Below, in pieces: positions 46,753 through 58,800 of a DNA stretch of 64,000 nt. The position numbers and the translations under genes are program-made. The stretch's first letter is position 1. The number at the start of each line of letters is the position of its first letter. The notes under the pieces were generated by a model. It was not told where the DNA came from. It ran no database searches and saw nothing but the letters and a program-made list of their open reading frames with translations. Where the stretch lies: assembly GCA_001643675.2 (NCBI GenBank), contig LSRY02000017.1, positions 1,116,001-1,180,000 of the forward strand, written 5' to 3'. Origin of the DNA: Monocercomonoides exilis (taxonomy: Eukaryota > Preaxostyla > Oxymonadida > Polymastigidae).

Positions 46753-49700
46753 ATGGTAAAGCAAAGAAGATTAAAGTTTCGGGAGAGAACCATTGAAGAA
46801 AAGCTTACAATGAGTCCATTCCAAAAATGGAAAAAATATCGAATCTTTCCTTGGAAATTTTTTCTTCATGTTGTAACTTGGATTTTTATTGTTGTTGAGA
46901 TTGCACTTCCAGTGTATTTAATTGATCCGCATGTTGCAGCTTACAATGAATATTTTGATCAACTTTTTATGCCAGAGTTTGCAATTCTTATTGTGATTTT
47001 TCATTTTTCATAATAACCTATTTTCTATGCTATTTGAATGAAATTTGATAGCGACTACAAACGACTCGATTCGCGCGATCAAGATTTTGATATTTTTAGT
47101 ATTGAAGATTTTATGAATTCTTTAACAAAAACCACAGATTCATTTTTTAATTGGGCAGAGTTTGCATTTTATTCGCTTAATTTTCTTCAATTGTTTAAAA
47201 ATATATACACATTTTGAAATTGCATTTGTTTGTGTTTAATTTTGAAATATTTTTCTCAACTTTTTTTTGTTGTTTTATTCATGAAAAACTATTTTTACAA
47301 ATTAGTGATTCGATGGATTTGTATTTTCCAATTGGAAATGGAGCAGAAGCCTCTTATAGATTTTATAAGAACATGGGAGATTTGAATGAAACAAAAACAT
47401 TTGATCGTGCTCGTGAAACACATCATTATATATTGACAAAAGAGAATCCGCTTGGACCATTCCAGTCAGAGGAAGACAGGATTGCAGCAATCAGACGAAT
47501 GGACTATTATGAGGTCGTTATTTCTTTTTCTGCATACTACCCAGGCTGGGCAGGAGGAATGGCACGTGATGATTGGAAATTAACTGTGTGCTTCAAACAT
47601 GATTAATTTGTATTTTGAATACAATATTTTTTTTTCATTTTGTTGAATTAAAACGATTTATTGCTCATAACATGAAACATATCATTTTCCCGCTCGTTTT
47701 ATTGACTAACAACCAAAAACCAGTACAAGTATGACTTTTCAAAGCACGGATGCGTTACGTTGACGCCTAATTATCTTCGAACCCCTCGATCAATATGTTT
47801 GCTGTTTTTTTTTTTTTTTTTTTTTTTATTGCTTATACGATTATTTTCTTTCTTTCTTTCTTTTTTCCTCTTCTTCCTTCAACTCGCATTAATTTTTGTT
47901 ACCATCATTCTATTCCCCCCCCTCAATATTTACTAAACAACTTGCTCCACCTCCCCTCCTCCTCCTCCCCCATTATCATCTTCTATTTCATTTCCTTCAC
48001 AGTGGCTGGCGACATCATCCAGCTAGTCGTCGCCATCCTCCTCGTGGGCCTCTCCATCGCCTCCATCGCGCTGATATTCAAAGCCTTCTATGTGTCCTAC
48101 GCCATCCTCACTGAGACGAAGCGCCTGTACATCGCCGAGTACGAGGCCGGGCGCATCGATCTGCCCTGGAAGAAGATCCCGTTCAAGGCCAAGACTCACT
48201 TCTTCGACGGCTGGCACGCCTTCAACCTGGTTGGGCAGCTGGCTGTGCTGGGAGGTGCGCTAATGGACGTGCTGACGCTCTGCCGGGTGACGCCTGCACT
48301 GACCGTCATGTACGTCTTCCAGGGCATTGCGGGGTTGTTCACGTCGATCTACTGGATCCGCTGGCTCGAGTGGTCGAAGAAGTACTACCTGCTCATCCAC
48401 GCCCTCCGCATCGCCCTCCCCGTCTGCTTCCGCTTCCTCGCAGGGGCCATTCCAATCTACATCGGCTTCTCTGTGATGGCAGTGGCGCTTTTCTCTGACA
48501 AGAGCGAGAAGTTTGAGAACCTGCTGCAGTCGATGGTGACGCTGTTTGCGCTGATGAACGGGGATGTGGTGCTGGAGGTGTTTGACGACGTGTATTCGGC
48601 AGAGCCGGTTGTATCGCAGGTGTTTCTGTTCCTGTTCATCCTCTTCTTCATCACGGTTGTGCTCAACATCTTCATCTCGATCATCGAGGAGTCGTATCAT
48701 TCGGCGAAGAGGCAGACGTTTCCTGAATTGTATGCAGAGGAAGAGGAGAAAGAGAAAGAGAAGGAGAAGGAGGAGAAAGATAAAGAGAAGAAGAAAGAAG
48801 AAGAAGGTAGTAAAAAGAAAGGAGAAGAAGGAGAAGGAGATGAAGAGGAAATGAAAGAATTGGAAGCAAACAAACATTTGAGTTACAAAGAAAGAAGAGC
48901 CAAAGAAAGAGAGTTGGCTAAATTGAGAAGGAAAAAGAGAAGAGAAAATAGAAAAGCAGAATTGAAGACTTCATCAGGAAAAGATGAAGATGAGTCTTCC
49001 TCTTCCAGTTCTTCTTCTTCCTCATCTTCCTCCTCCTCGTCTTCCTCTTCCTCATCTTCTTCCTCTTCCTCCTCCTCATCATCTTCTTCTTCTTCCTCTT
49101 CTTCTACTTCCTCTTCTTCTTCTCACTCATCTAAGCATCCACCAATGGATCCTTCTGCCAAGCCAAAATCTCTGATAACCAAACCTGTCTCTCCTTCTGC
49201 CTCGCCAATTCTGAAATTCACACCTCAATCATCATCTCTATCGCAAGCTTCGCTTTATCCTTATCCTTACAACTCATCAGATTCCTCTTCCTCTTCAACT
49301 TCAACTTCAATTTCAATTTCAATTTCATCCTCTTCGACTTCTCCTTCTTCCTCCTCCTCCTCATCATCATCTTCATCTTCTTCTTCTTCTTCTTCTTCTT
49401 CTTCTTCTTCTTCCTCTTCCTCTTCTTCCTCTTCTTTCTCTTCTTCCTCTTCTTCCTCTTCTCCTTCTCCTTCTCCCGTTCCTTCCAAATCTGTGTCTCC
49501 GTTTTCTCCCTCCAGCTTCTCCACTCCTCCACCTGATATTATTGCTGCTGAGAACCAAAAAGCTGCAGCCACATCCTTATTGTCATCATCTTCTTCTTCT
49601 TCCTCTTCTTCTTCACATTCAATTCCATCTTCTGCTTCTTCTGCTCTTCCCATCTTCGCTCCTTCTCCCCTCGCTCTGTCTTCTTACTCATCTGCAGAAC

Positions 49701-51358
49701 AAGAAAATAACCTTCCTGATTCATCATCATCATCCTCCTCCTCCTCCTCTTCTTCTTCTTCTTCTTTTCCTTCTTCTGTTGCTGCTTCTGTTGCAGATAT
49801 ATCCAGTTCTGTTCTCTCTGCCACGGGGCAGCTGGTGATTGAAGACTCAACGACTTCACAAACTCTTGTCCCGCCTTCTGTGCCTATTGGCGGCAGTACT
49901 CAGACTTCTTCTGCAAAGGGAGATGGAAATACAAGCTCTTCTTCATCATCTTCTTCCTCCTCTTCTTCCTCTTCTTCTTCCTCTTCCTCAACTCCATCTG
50001 CCAGCGACGACATCGCCCTCTCCTCTGTCCCTGCCTCCTCTCTGATGTACATGCTCACCCCTCGTTCTCCACTTGATGCTCCATCCAAAAAGATCCGCTC
50101 AACCATCGCTAAGACAGGTGCTACACCAACTGCGTCAAGTCCTCTTGTTTCTCTCTCTGCGTCTGCGTCGGCTGCTGCCATTGCTTCTTCTTCTTCTTCT
50201 TCTTCTTTTTCTTCTTCTCCCCACCCGACTGCCCCTGCGCTGCACTCCAGGCAGAACTCACAGACGCCGTCCAGAAACTCCCTCCAGCCAGCTCTCAACA
50301 CACTCACCACACTCGCTTCTTCTGTCACAAGTTCATCGTCTTCTTCTTTCTCTTCCTCTTCTTCTTCCTCCTCTTCTTCATCGTCTTCTCTTTCTCTTTC
50401 TCCTTCTCCTCTTCCCATTCAAGCCAACACTGCCGCAACACCTGCTGTGTCATTTGTGCGCTCCACACTCTCCTCTTCTGCAATGGCTGCTCCTGTCATC
50501 CCCATCTCCTCTGTCTCCTCCACCTCTTCTTTAGCTGCCTCTCTTTCATCTGCCATCGCCCCGTCCTCGCCAGCCCCTGCCTCCATCCCCATTTCACAAC
50601 CGGCTGCTCCTTATTCTCCTTCTGTGAGTCCTCTTCCTTCTTCCTCTTTTGCTCTTTCTCTTTCTCCTTCTCCTTCACAAGCACCTTCATCAACATCTTC
50701 TTCCCGATCTGTTAATTCTGATACAGGCGCGCTTCTGCTGTCGTTTGCGCGGTTCAACAGAAGAGAAGGCGGAGCACAATCTGCCCAGCCGTCTTCAGCT
50801 TCGCCTCTTTCTCTGTCGAGTTCACAGACTGCTTTTGGGAGAGCGTCTTCACGTTCTTCGTCTCCTTCTTCTTCTGCTTCTTCTATTGCTTCTTCCTCTG
50901 TTTCATCAGTTTCTCCTTCCACAGCTTCTTCTTCTTCTTCTTCTATTTTATCTCCTCCTCCAGTCACCCAGCTCATTGCCTCTCCTATTCAACATCATTC
51001 TCCTCCTCATTTCACACCTTCATCTCCTCAGATAGCTCCTCCAAAGCAACCACAACTGCCTTCTTCTTCTCCTTCTCCTCCTTCTCCTCCTTCTAATTCA
51101 TTACAGATTTCTTCTTCTTCTTCTTCTTCTGTCTGTTCTGTTGCCCAGCCGAATGCGCTGAGTGAGATGGAGGCGCAACACAGGCAGATGATGGCTGCAA
51201 TGGAGATGAGGATGAAGCAGATGGAAGAAGAACTCATCCAGAGCCTAGAAAATGAAGAAGATGAGGAAGAAGAAGAAGAAGACAATGATAATGGAAATGG
51301 AAATGGAAATGGAGAAGGTGAGGGCGAGGGTAAGAGGAAAGATATTAGTGATAAATAG
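46753..51358 (+). CDS. mucolipin (TRPML)-like cation channel with very long Ser-rich tail, five exons
   Basis: TRPML channels release Ca2+ and other cations from endolysosomes. Exons 46753-46976, 47052-47159, 47306-47585, 47724-47796 and 48003-51358 total 4041 nt (1346 aa), all in phase. The N terminus (MSPFQKWKKYRIFPWKFFL then a hydrophobic S1) matches the mucolipin start. Exons 2-4 give the luminal domain between S1 and S2. Exon 5 begins at S2 (DIIQLVVAILLVGL) and continues through S3-S4, the pore helix (MVTLFALMNGD) and S6 (VFLFLFILFFITVVLNIFISIIEESY). The filter reads NGDV at about residue 413, where TRPMLs have NGDD. After S6 come a K/E-rich helix (about 473-547), ~700 residues dominated by Ser runs (up to 30 or more), and a short coiled end with NGNGNG/EGEGEG. 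The large intronless exon is clearly more GC-rich than exons 1-4. PKD2-like channels are a less likely alternative. Confidence 0.88.
48985..51130 (+). repeat. serine-coding TCN low-complexity tracts within the channel gene
   Basis: Numerous runs of TCT/TCC/TCA codons, the longest near 48990-49120, 49350-49470 and 49930-49990. They encode poly-Ser separated by Pro/Ala/Thr-rich segments. Mixed synonymous codons show that not all are simple trinucleotide slippage, although pure TTC/TCT stretches (for example near 49380-49410) are microsatellite-like. Confidence 0.9.
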
Positions 51359-51792
51359 AAAAAGCGATGTTAAGCATAAAATCTATATTGAATGTCTGTG
51401 TGAATTGATTTGAATAGGATTTTGAAGTGTGTCTTATTTCCTTGTTTTTGACTTGTTCGTTTGTTATTTTTGGTGATCCGTTTTTTGAGCGTTTTATTTT
51501 GTTCAAGCAAACTCCCACTTTTTCATATTTTCTGTCTGAAAAACGAAATGTTAAGATTTTTTTCGTTATGTTTCGTTTTGCTTATACATAATTGCATTTC
51601 AGTAATCTTTGATGAAAAGTTTTGATTTATTCTACTCGCGGAGTGGTGAATGATTTATGCTTTTATGTTGAATTTCAATGATATAATAATAATTTTATAA
51701 AGTGCAATTGGCATTTTAAAAAATGAATTATTCAAATAAAAACGTAAATAATTCGCATCTTAAAAAAGTTATTTTTTTACAAGTTATAAAAT

Positions 51793-51844
<52 letters not shown>

Positions 51845-52849
51845 CTAACAAAGAAAAAAGAGTTGAAAATCCGAATAATGACATTTTGATTTTATTGTCT
51901 AATTACAAAAAATTATATTTTTGTAAATACTTCAAATTTAGATTCAAGTTTTTTTAAAACGAATAACATTTAATACCGAGAAGAGTCATGCAAAGAATAA
52001 GATATTATTTAAAATGTATTTTTTGTGATTTTGAAACATTTTTGAAAACTGTTTATCTTCCTTTAACAAAAGCGATAATTGTTATATAACCGTGATCGAA
52101 AAGAATATATTAAAAGGTGATTTTGTTGTTAATAAGAAGTTTATGCTTATTGAAATTATTTCGGAAATAATTTTTTTATTGTTGTTGCTTTGAGTGCATT
52201 CTGCTACTTTCAATGCCGCATTCTCATGAAAGAAGAATTAGAATTATTTATGAAGCAATTCTTTTACTGTTTACCTTCGAAATGTGCATAATTAACTTCT
52301 GATACACCGAAATATAGGTATTTGTTTTATACAAATTGCATTTTAACTGGAACTTTTTTGCATTATTTAACAATTTTTTTATGATTAAAAGAATTTTATA
52401 AACAAATAAAAAATTATTTTTCACCAAGTACTATCAATAAATCGCAACTTTAGTGGCTTTCTTGTTTTCAAAAGGAAGTTGCAAAGTTGTGCTTTATTTT
52501 TTGTTTTTCCTTTCAGTTATTGGATTGAACAATAATGATGCAAAATTATGAAACATAAAATGTGGTTTGATATAACTGTTTTTATCATTTAAAATAATCT
52601 CATTTATCTCTTTTAGCAAAATACAACATGATGAATGGATTTTAAAAATAAAAGGGAATCAAAACAGATATTTGAAGAATGGAAACTTTGAAATTGGTTT
52701 CATCATTTTACATAGAAATACTTTGAAACTTTTTTAATTGCACTTTATGTGGTTTTAAAGCAACATTAATATAACACATTCTAAATTTTTTGATGGCAAT
52801 GCTGATCAAAATTTGATCTTGATAATATTTTCTGGGGAAAGGAACTTCC
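51359..52849. other. AT-rich spacer upstream of giant surface gene 2
   Basis: About 1.5 kb with no supported gene. It holds a 51-base poly-T tract (51794-51844) and is otherwise AT-rich. It presumably contains the promoter of the gene starting at 52850. Confidence 0.45.
51794..51844. repeat. poly-T tract, 51 bases
   Basis: An uninterrupted run of T. It may be slippage, the tail of an inserted retro-copy in minus orientation, or an assembly-sensitive homopolymer. No target duplication is evident. Confidence 0.95.
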
Positions 52850-55800
52850 ATGCTTGTTATCGTTGCTGCATGCCTCATAACTCAAATTATTTACGCAAAC
52901 TACCATTTGACAAGATACGATGATTATTCCGTTTCTTTATTGAAAAAGTACCATTTCTCAAATGATAAATGCAGCAATAACAATTGGAATGGACCTTTGA
53001 GATTTCATGGAAATATTTCATATCAAAGTGATAAATTGAATATCAGCAGCACCATTAATGGAAGAATCTGTTTGAATAACTCAACGGTAAGTCTTTTTTC
53101 TATATGTCATTTTCAACACCAGGGCAAAGAAATATTCTGGTTAAAAAAATGTTCAAGAATTAATGCTTACAGTTGCTCAATCTCACTATTAGGAAAAAAC
53201 TCGAATTGTGTATTTTCCTGTCTAGGTGGCTTTATTAATTTGAATAATATTTCAATAATCTCACTTTCAAGAATGAACTACTTTGCCGGAATGGTTTCGT
53301 CCATACTCAAAAATCGTCATTCACATGATGTTTTGTGGATTTCTCTGAAATTCTGTTTGTTCGATTCATTGAATATTGACAGCTCATCGTGCTTTCTTGG
53401 CAAGTCTGAAGGAGTTTTTTCAAACATAGATAGCTGTTCTTTTTGTAATATATCTAGAAATACAAGTTCAAATTACAAAAGAAAATTGAGCAATTCATGC
53501 AATTTCTTCTCTGTCTTTGTCAAATGTTCAATATTTAACAGAATTTTAGACGCCGATTACAGTTCAGTTTATTCTCTTCCGACTCAAACGTTTTATAGTT
53601 TCAATTCTTCTTTCTTCGCTTCAAAAGAGATTCACACTCCATCCAATGGATCTCTAAATGAATTTTCTACTGGAACTGTGGTTGCTGAATCAACAGTTTT
53701 TTCTTCTATAACTGCGTCAAGAATGGGTTTGGCAATGTATGTTAGTGGGAATGCCACTTTGAATATTTCAAAGTGTGTTTTCTTGGATTTGAACTCAACA
53801 ATTGAAAGTGGTCAAGGTGGAGCTGTTAAACAAGAAGGTAGCGGAAGGCACGAAGTGACTGAAAGCAACTTTTCAAACTGTTTTTCAACTCAGTGGGGTG
53901 GTGGGATCCGTGTTGAATCAGATGGAGTTCAAATTATATCATATTGTATTTTTGAAAACTGTCAATCAAAACATTATTGCTGTGTTTGTTGGACTCCAAA
54001 AGCAAGTGGTTCAATATTTCAAAATAATAAATTGGTTCTGTCAAAAGGAAATGTGCCAGATTCTGAATCTGGTACACTTGGAATAAGGGAGCCATCAGTA
54101 AAGATTTTAATAAGTAATTGCCTTTTTTGGAAGAATCATATGCCAACAAGTTCAGCAGGGATTGCATTCACGATTGGATGTCGGACAAATGAGGTTGCTG
54201 AAATATCATTCTGCTTTTTTGATAACAATACAGTGGATAATGATTCTAAAGGTTGTGACATTTTTGCTCAACCATTCTTTATTTCAACTGTTATCTCTTC
54301 GGCCTTTCGATTGTGTTACTCGTCAAGCATTTCTGAAAAAAGAGTAGTAATTGGCACAACGAATTACCCTGAGATACTACCAAATATTCCAAATTCATTT
54401 ACTGAGTTGTATGTTGTTGGTGATGGATTAGATCACGATTCATGTGGAATGGAGCTGTTTCCATGCAAAACCATTTCAAAAGCAATAGAACTTAGAACAA
54501 TTCACTCAATTTCAGTTGGAAAAGGGAACTTCAAAGAAGGTGAAATTGAAGTGGGAAATTTTACAATTAGAATGAACGGTGATTCAAAAAATTCCAGTTT
54601 CATTATGGCAAAGAGCATTTCAAGAGGATTTTGGCTATTTCATGTTATGTGTGGAAAGCTTGAAGCGACTGATTATACAATAATTCACAGTTCTTCTGAA
54701 AGTCATTCAGATTCGTCACTTGTTGTTATCAATGGAAATGGAAATGTATCTTTTGTTGATTGCATTTTTACTGCGGAGGATCACCAAAAAAGAGTATTTG
54801 AGGCTCCTCAAATGAAGATAGAAGGAGGAGAATTAAATTTCGTAAATGTTGTTGTCAAGAATTTTCATTCAAATGAAGCATTCATTTTGTTAACATCGTG
54901 TTCGTGCATGCTCTTTTCAAATGTGAATGCTAGAGAGATACATAGGACAAGTGGAAATGGAAGTTTTGCCGAAATGGAAATCAGTTCTTCCTCAAAAGTT
55001 GCAATGAACAATGCAACAATTGAAAATTGTGCCTGTGATGATGGAAATGGAGGAGGAGCATTTATTTTGATTAATAATAATGGTGAGTTAACAATTGGCA
55101 ACGAATCGTTGGTCTCATTTGCATCATGTAGCGTTCCAGGTGATGATGAGAAAAAAGGAAAGGGAGGGGGCCTTTTTTTGAGTTGCGGAGATGAAGGAAA
55201 TAACTTTTTAATGAATTCTATTGAGTACAACAATTGTTTTGGCTGGATTGGAAAAAGTCTTTTTGTATGCTCTAAGAATTTGGGCTTAGTAATAAATGAG
55301 ATCCATTTTCCAAAATGGACATGGTTTGAAAACAGTACGGAGAATGAATCAACTGGTTTCGAAGATGATAATAAAAGGCTTGCAATACCGCTCTATTTGT
55401 TCTTTGTGAACCCATTTCCAACGCCAGCATTCATTGGAGGAGGGATGAGCGTTGACCATAGTGGGTGTGGATTTGAAAAGTTTCCATGTGCAACAATTAA
55501 TCATGCTGTTAACCTTAGGTTTGGAAGTTTGAAAAGAGAAATTGCACTAAATGAAGGATTTACTCTGTCTGAAACATTGGAGATGAAAGTGAATGAATGG
55601 ATTGTTTCATGCTTGAAAAAAGACACTGTAATTTCTGTGGACCTATTATCTATCCAGAATGTAACAACAGCAATAAACATTAAAAATAATACCATCATGA
55701 ACAATATCAGTTTTAGTATAAATAAATTATCAATTTCTTTAATAATGATTATCACTTGTTCAAGCGGAACTCTTTATCTGAATAACTGCACAGCTGGCCT

Positions 55801-58800
55801 AAGCGCAGAATTTGAAATAGGCAATGAGAGAGATTTTTGTTTCATTTGTATCATAAATGGATCGTTAGTGATGAATCAATTTGCAACAAACGGTTTCATA
55901 CAAACAGATCAACGTTCATTAATCGAAAGGAACTCCTTTTTAGGATGTGTAGAATGTATAGATTGCTCTTTTGCAGGGATCAAGAAGTTAAGAGGAAATG
56001 GAGGCTGCATCACGAGCGAATGCTGCTTGATTGAAAATTTTGTGAATGAAAGAACTATAGCAATAGAAGGATGCAATTTTAGTGAATGTTATTCTGGAGA
56101 AGATAATGCCAAAGGAGGAGGAATTTATATTGAACTTTGTGCAAATGAAAAGGCCATTATTAACGGTACGGGAGCGTTTGATGGATGTTTCGCGGGAAAT
56201 GATGAAAAGAAAGGCGGTAAAGGAGGAGGTATTATGGTAAAAATTATGGATACAGAAAATCTAATATTCAAAGTCAACAAAGGAGTATCATTTTCAAAAG
56301 AAATTACAAACAAGGCAAAATATGGGAAAGATATTTTTGTTGAATGCAATCGAGGAATATTCCTTGAACAAGTTGTTAACAAGACATCATTTGGTTTCCA
56401 TGATTCTTTTAAAATTCCGTTTGATGAAAAAATGGAAAGTGGAAGTGAGGATGGAAATGAGGCTTTTATTATTCCATTATTTGTGTTTTTAAATCAAATA
56501 GATTCAAAAATTGTTGCAAATGGGAGTGGTGTGGATTATCCTCATTGTGGATTTTTGTCATTTCCTTGCCATTCTATTTCTTATTGCTTTGATGAAAGAA
56601 TAACCCACGATTTAAGTGAGATAGACGTTATGGCACCTTCATCAATTTATCACGAGTTATCAATCCCTTTATATCCGATTTGTATTAAATCAACAAAATT
56701 CATTTCTGGAGAAGAGAAAATGGAAGTGAATGTGACGGATGAAGGAGAAGCAACAAAAGACAGCTTCATCGAATGTTCTTCTTCTTTTCTTATTGAGTCT
56801 CTGGCACTTGTGCTTAAGGATTCTTTTAATCCTCAAAGATGTGCATTTATTCATTCCATATCTTCGATCAAAATGATAGATTGTTCGTTTAATTTAGTTT
56901 CTGTTGATGTTGTTCCACAGATATTTTTCAGTTTGCTTTTTGTAACTGGAGGAGATATTACATTGCAGGAGTTAGTCATAAATGAGGAGATTGTATTCTT
57001 GCAGGCTTCTCCAATCACAATTGAAAACGGAAACAAAATTGAAATCAAAATGAGTCAGATTTTCGATTTAAAAAGAGAATCAGGAAATGGGGGTTGTTTG
57101 TATGTCAAAGGGAAGAGTGGAATTGAGCCTTGCTTGTTAATAAGCAATTGCTCTATGAAATCAATTTGTGAAGGCGGAAATAAACTTAAGGGAGGAGGTA
57201 TCTTCATTTGTTTGGAGAAAGATGTGTTTTTTGAGATGAATGATGTGATGTTTTCTTGTTGCAAGGTACCAAAAGATGGTGGGGAAGAAAAAGGAAGAGG
57301 TGTAGGAGGAGGACTATTTCTTGATATTTCTGATGAAGTGAACATATTTGAACTTAAAAAGTTGAATTTTGAAAATTGTGATGCATGGAAAGGTAAACAA
57401 GTGTTTTTGTCAGCAAAGAATCTGAAACCAATTGTAAATAAGGATCATTTCGTGTGGGAATTAAAAGCTGATGAATTGAAAAAAATGGATGAAATGAATG
57501 GATGGGAAAGATCCACATCTGATGAGCAATTTGTAATTCCTCTTGTTGTATATTTGTGGAATAACTTCAGTAACACTGGATTTATTGATGGTGAAAGAGG
57601 AAACGATTTTAGTGAATGTGGATACAAAGAAGTTCCTTGTCAAACAGTCGATAAACTTATCCACCTTCGATATTCTCATTCCCTTTCACATCCTTCAGCT
57701 TCATCTTATATACGTATAAAAAACTTTTCATCTGTCAATTTTGAAATTTCTTTCGAAGATTATCCACCATTAAATGCAAATCAATCTGTTTCATTTGTGG
57801 GAGAAATAAGCCAAACTTCTGTATTGATAAGTGAGGGGGATGCGAATTCTGAATCAATGATTTCATCTTCAATTATTCTCTCTTTTATTAACATTTCATT
57901 CATCCTTCCTGAAACATTTTTATATCACTATTCATTGATTCAATCGTCAGCAAGTTCTTCACAAACGTCTGTATCATCATCTTTTGTTGAGCTCAAGCTC
58001 ATTAATATTTCGTTTCAATCTAATTTTTCATCTCAAAAAATCAACTACACCATTATTGAAGTTGAAGACGGAAATTTACTCGTTGAAGATTGTACTTTTT
58101 CATTTTCAATTTTCCAGTTTCCATTTATTCATCTTTCTCCAAGTGTCGACGAGATCTTGCTGCTCAAACTATCTGTTTCTTATTCAAATATTTCAAGCAG
58201 CAGTATAATTGCCTATTCATTTTCTGATGCAAAGAAAATGGATATGAATTCATTTTATTATTTGCCCGAAGCAACCGATAATTGCGGCTTCTTCAATATT
58301 ACGCAGTCATCTTTTGATAATATTATTCGCACTGAAAAAGGGTCAACAATTATTTGTTTTGATTTGAATCAAAAAATGAAGATCACTATTCAGAATTGCT
58401 CATTCAAAAAATGTGTAAGTGAGATGAGTGAGGAAGGAGGAGCAATGCTTATTCAATTAAATGATAATGAGTGTTTTTTGCATTTGTCATCTTGCTCAGT
58501 TTTTCAATGTGCATGCTCAAAAACTAATGGAAGAGGTGGAGGAATGATGTTTGATTTCTCTAAACTTTATAATCCATCTTCTTCTTCACATTTGCATCTT
58601 CCTCTCAAGTTGGAAAATATCAAATTCATAATCAACGATGCATTTGTTGGAAAAGATGTTTTTATTCTATGTAAATCTATAGAACAGCAGGTCAATGAAA
58701 CTTTATTTTTGCTGGATTATTCTCAAGATTGCTTTAAATCAAACTATTCAATTTGTGGGTCGGATGATATTTCTACGGATGTGGATCTTCTTCCCTTCAT

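Noticed and set aside
48260-50418. Long Glu/Lys/Arg-rich minus-strand frames opposite the channel gene
   Set aside because: These are antisense shadows of the Ser-rich tail and transmembrane exon; the plus strand carries the recognisable TRPML pore.
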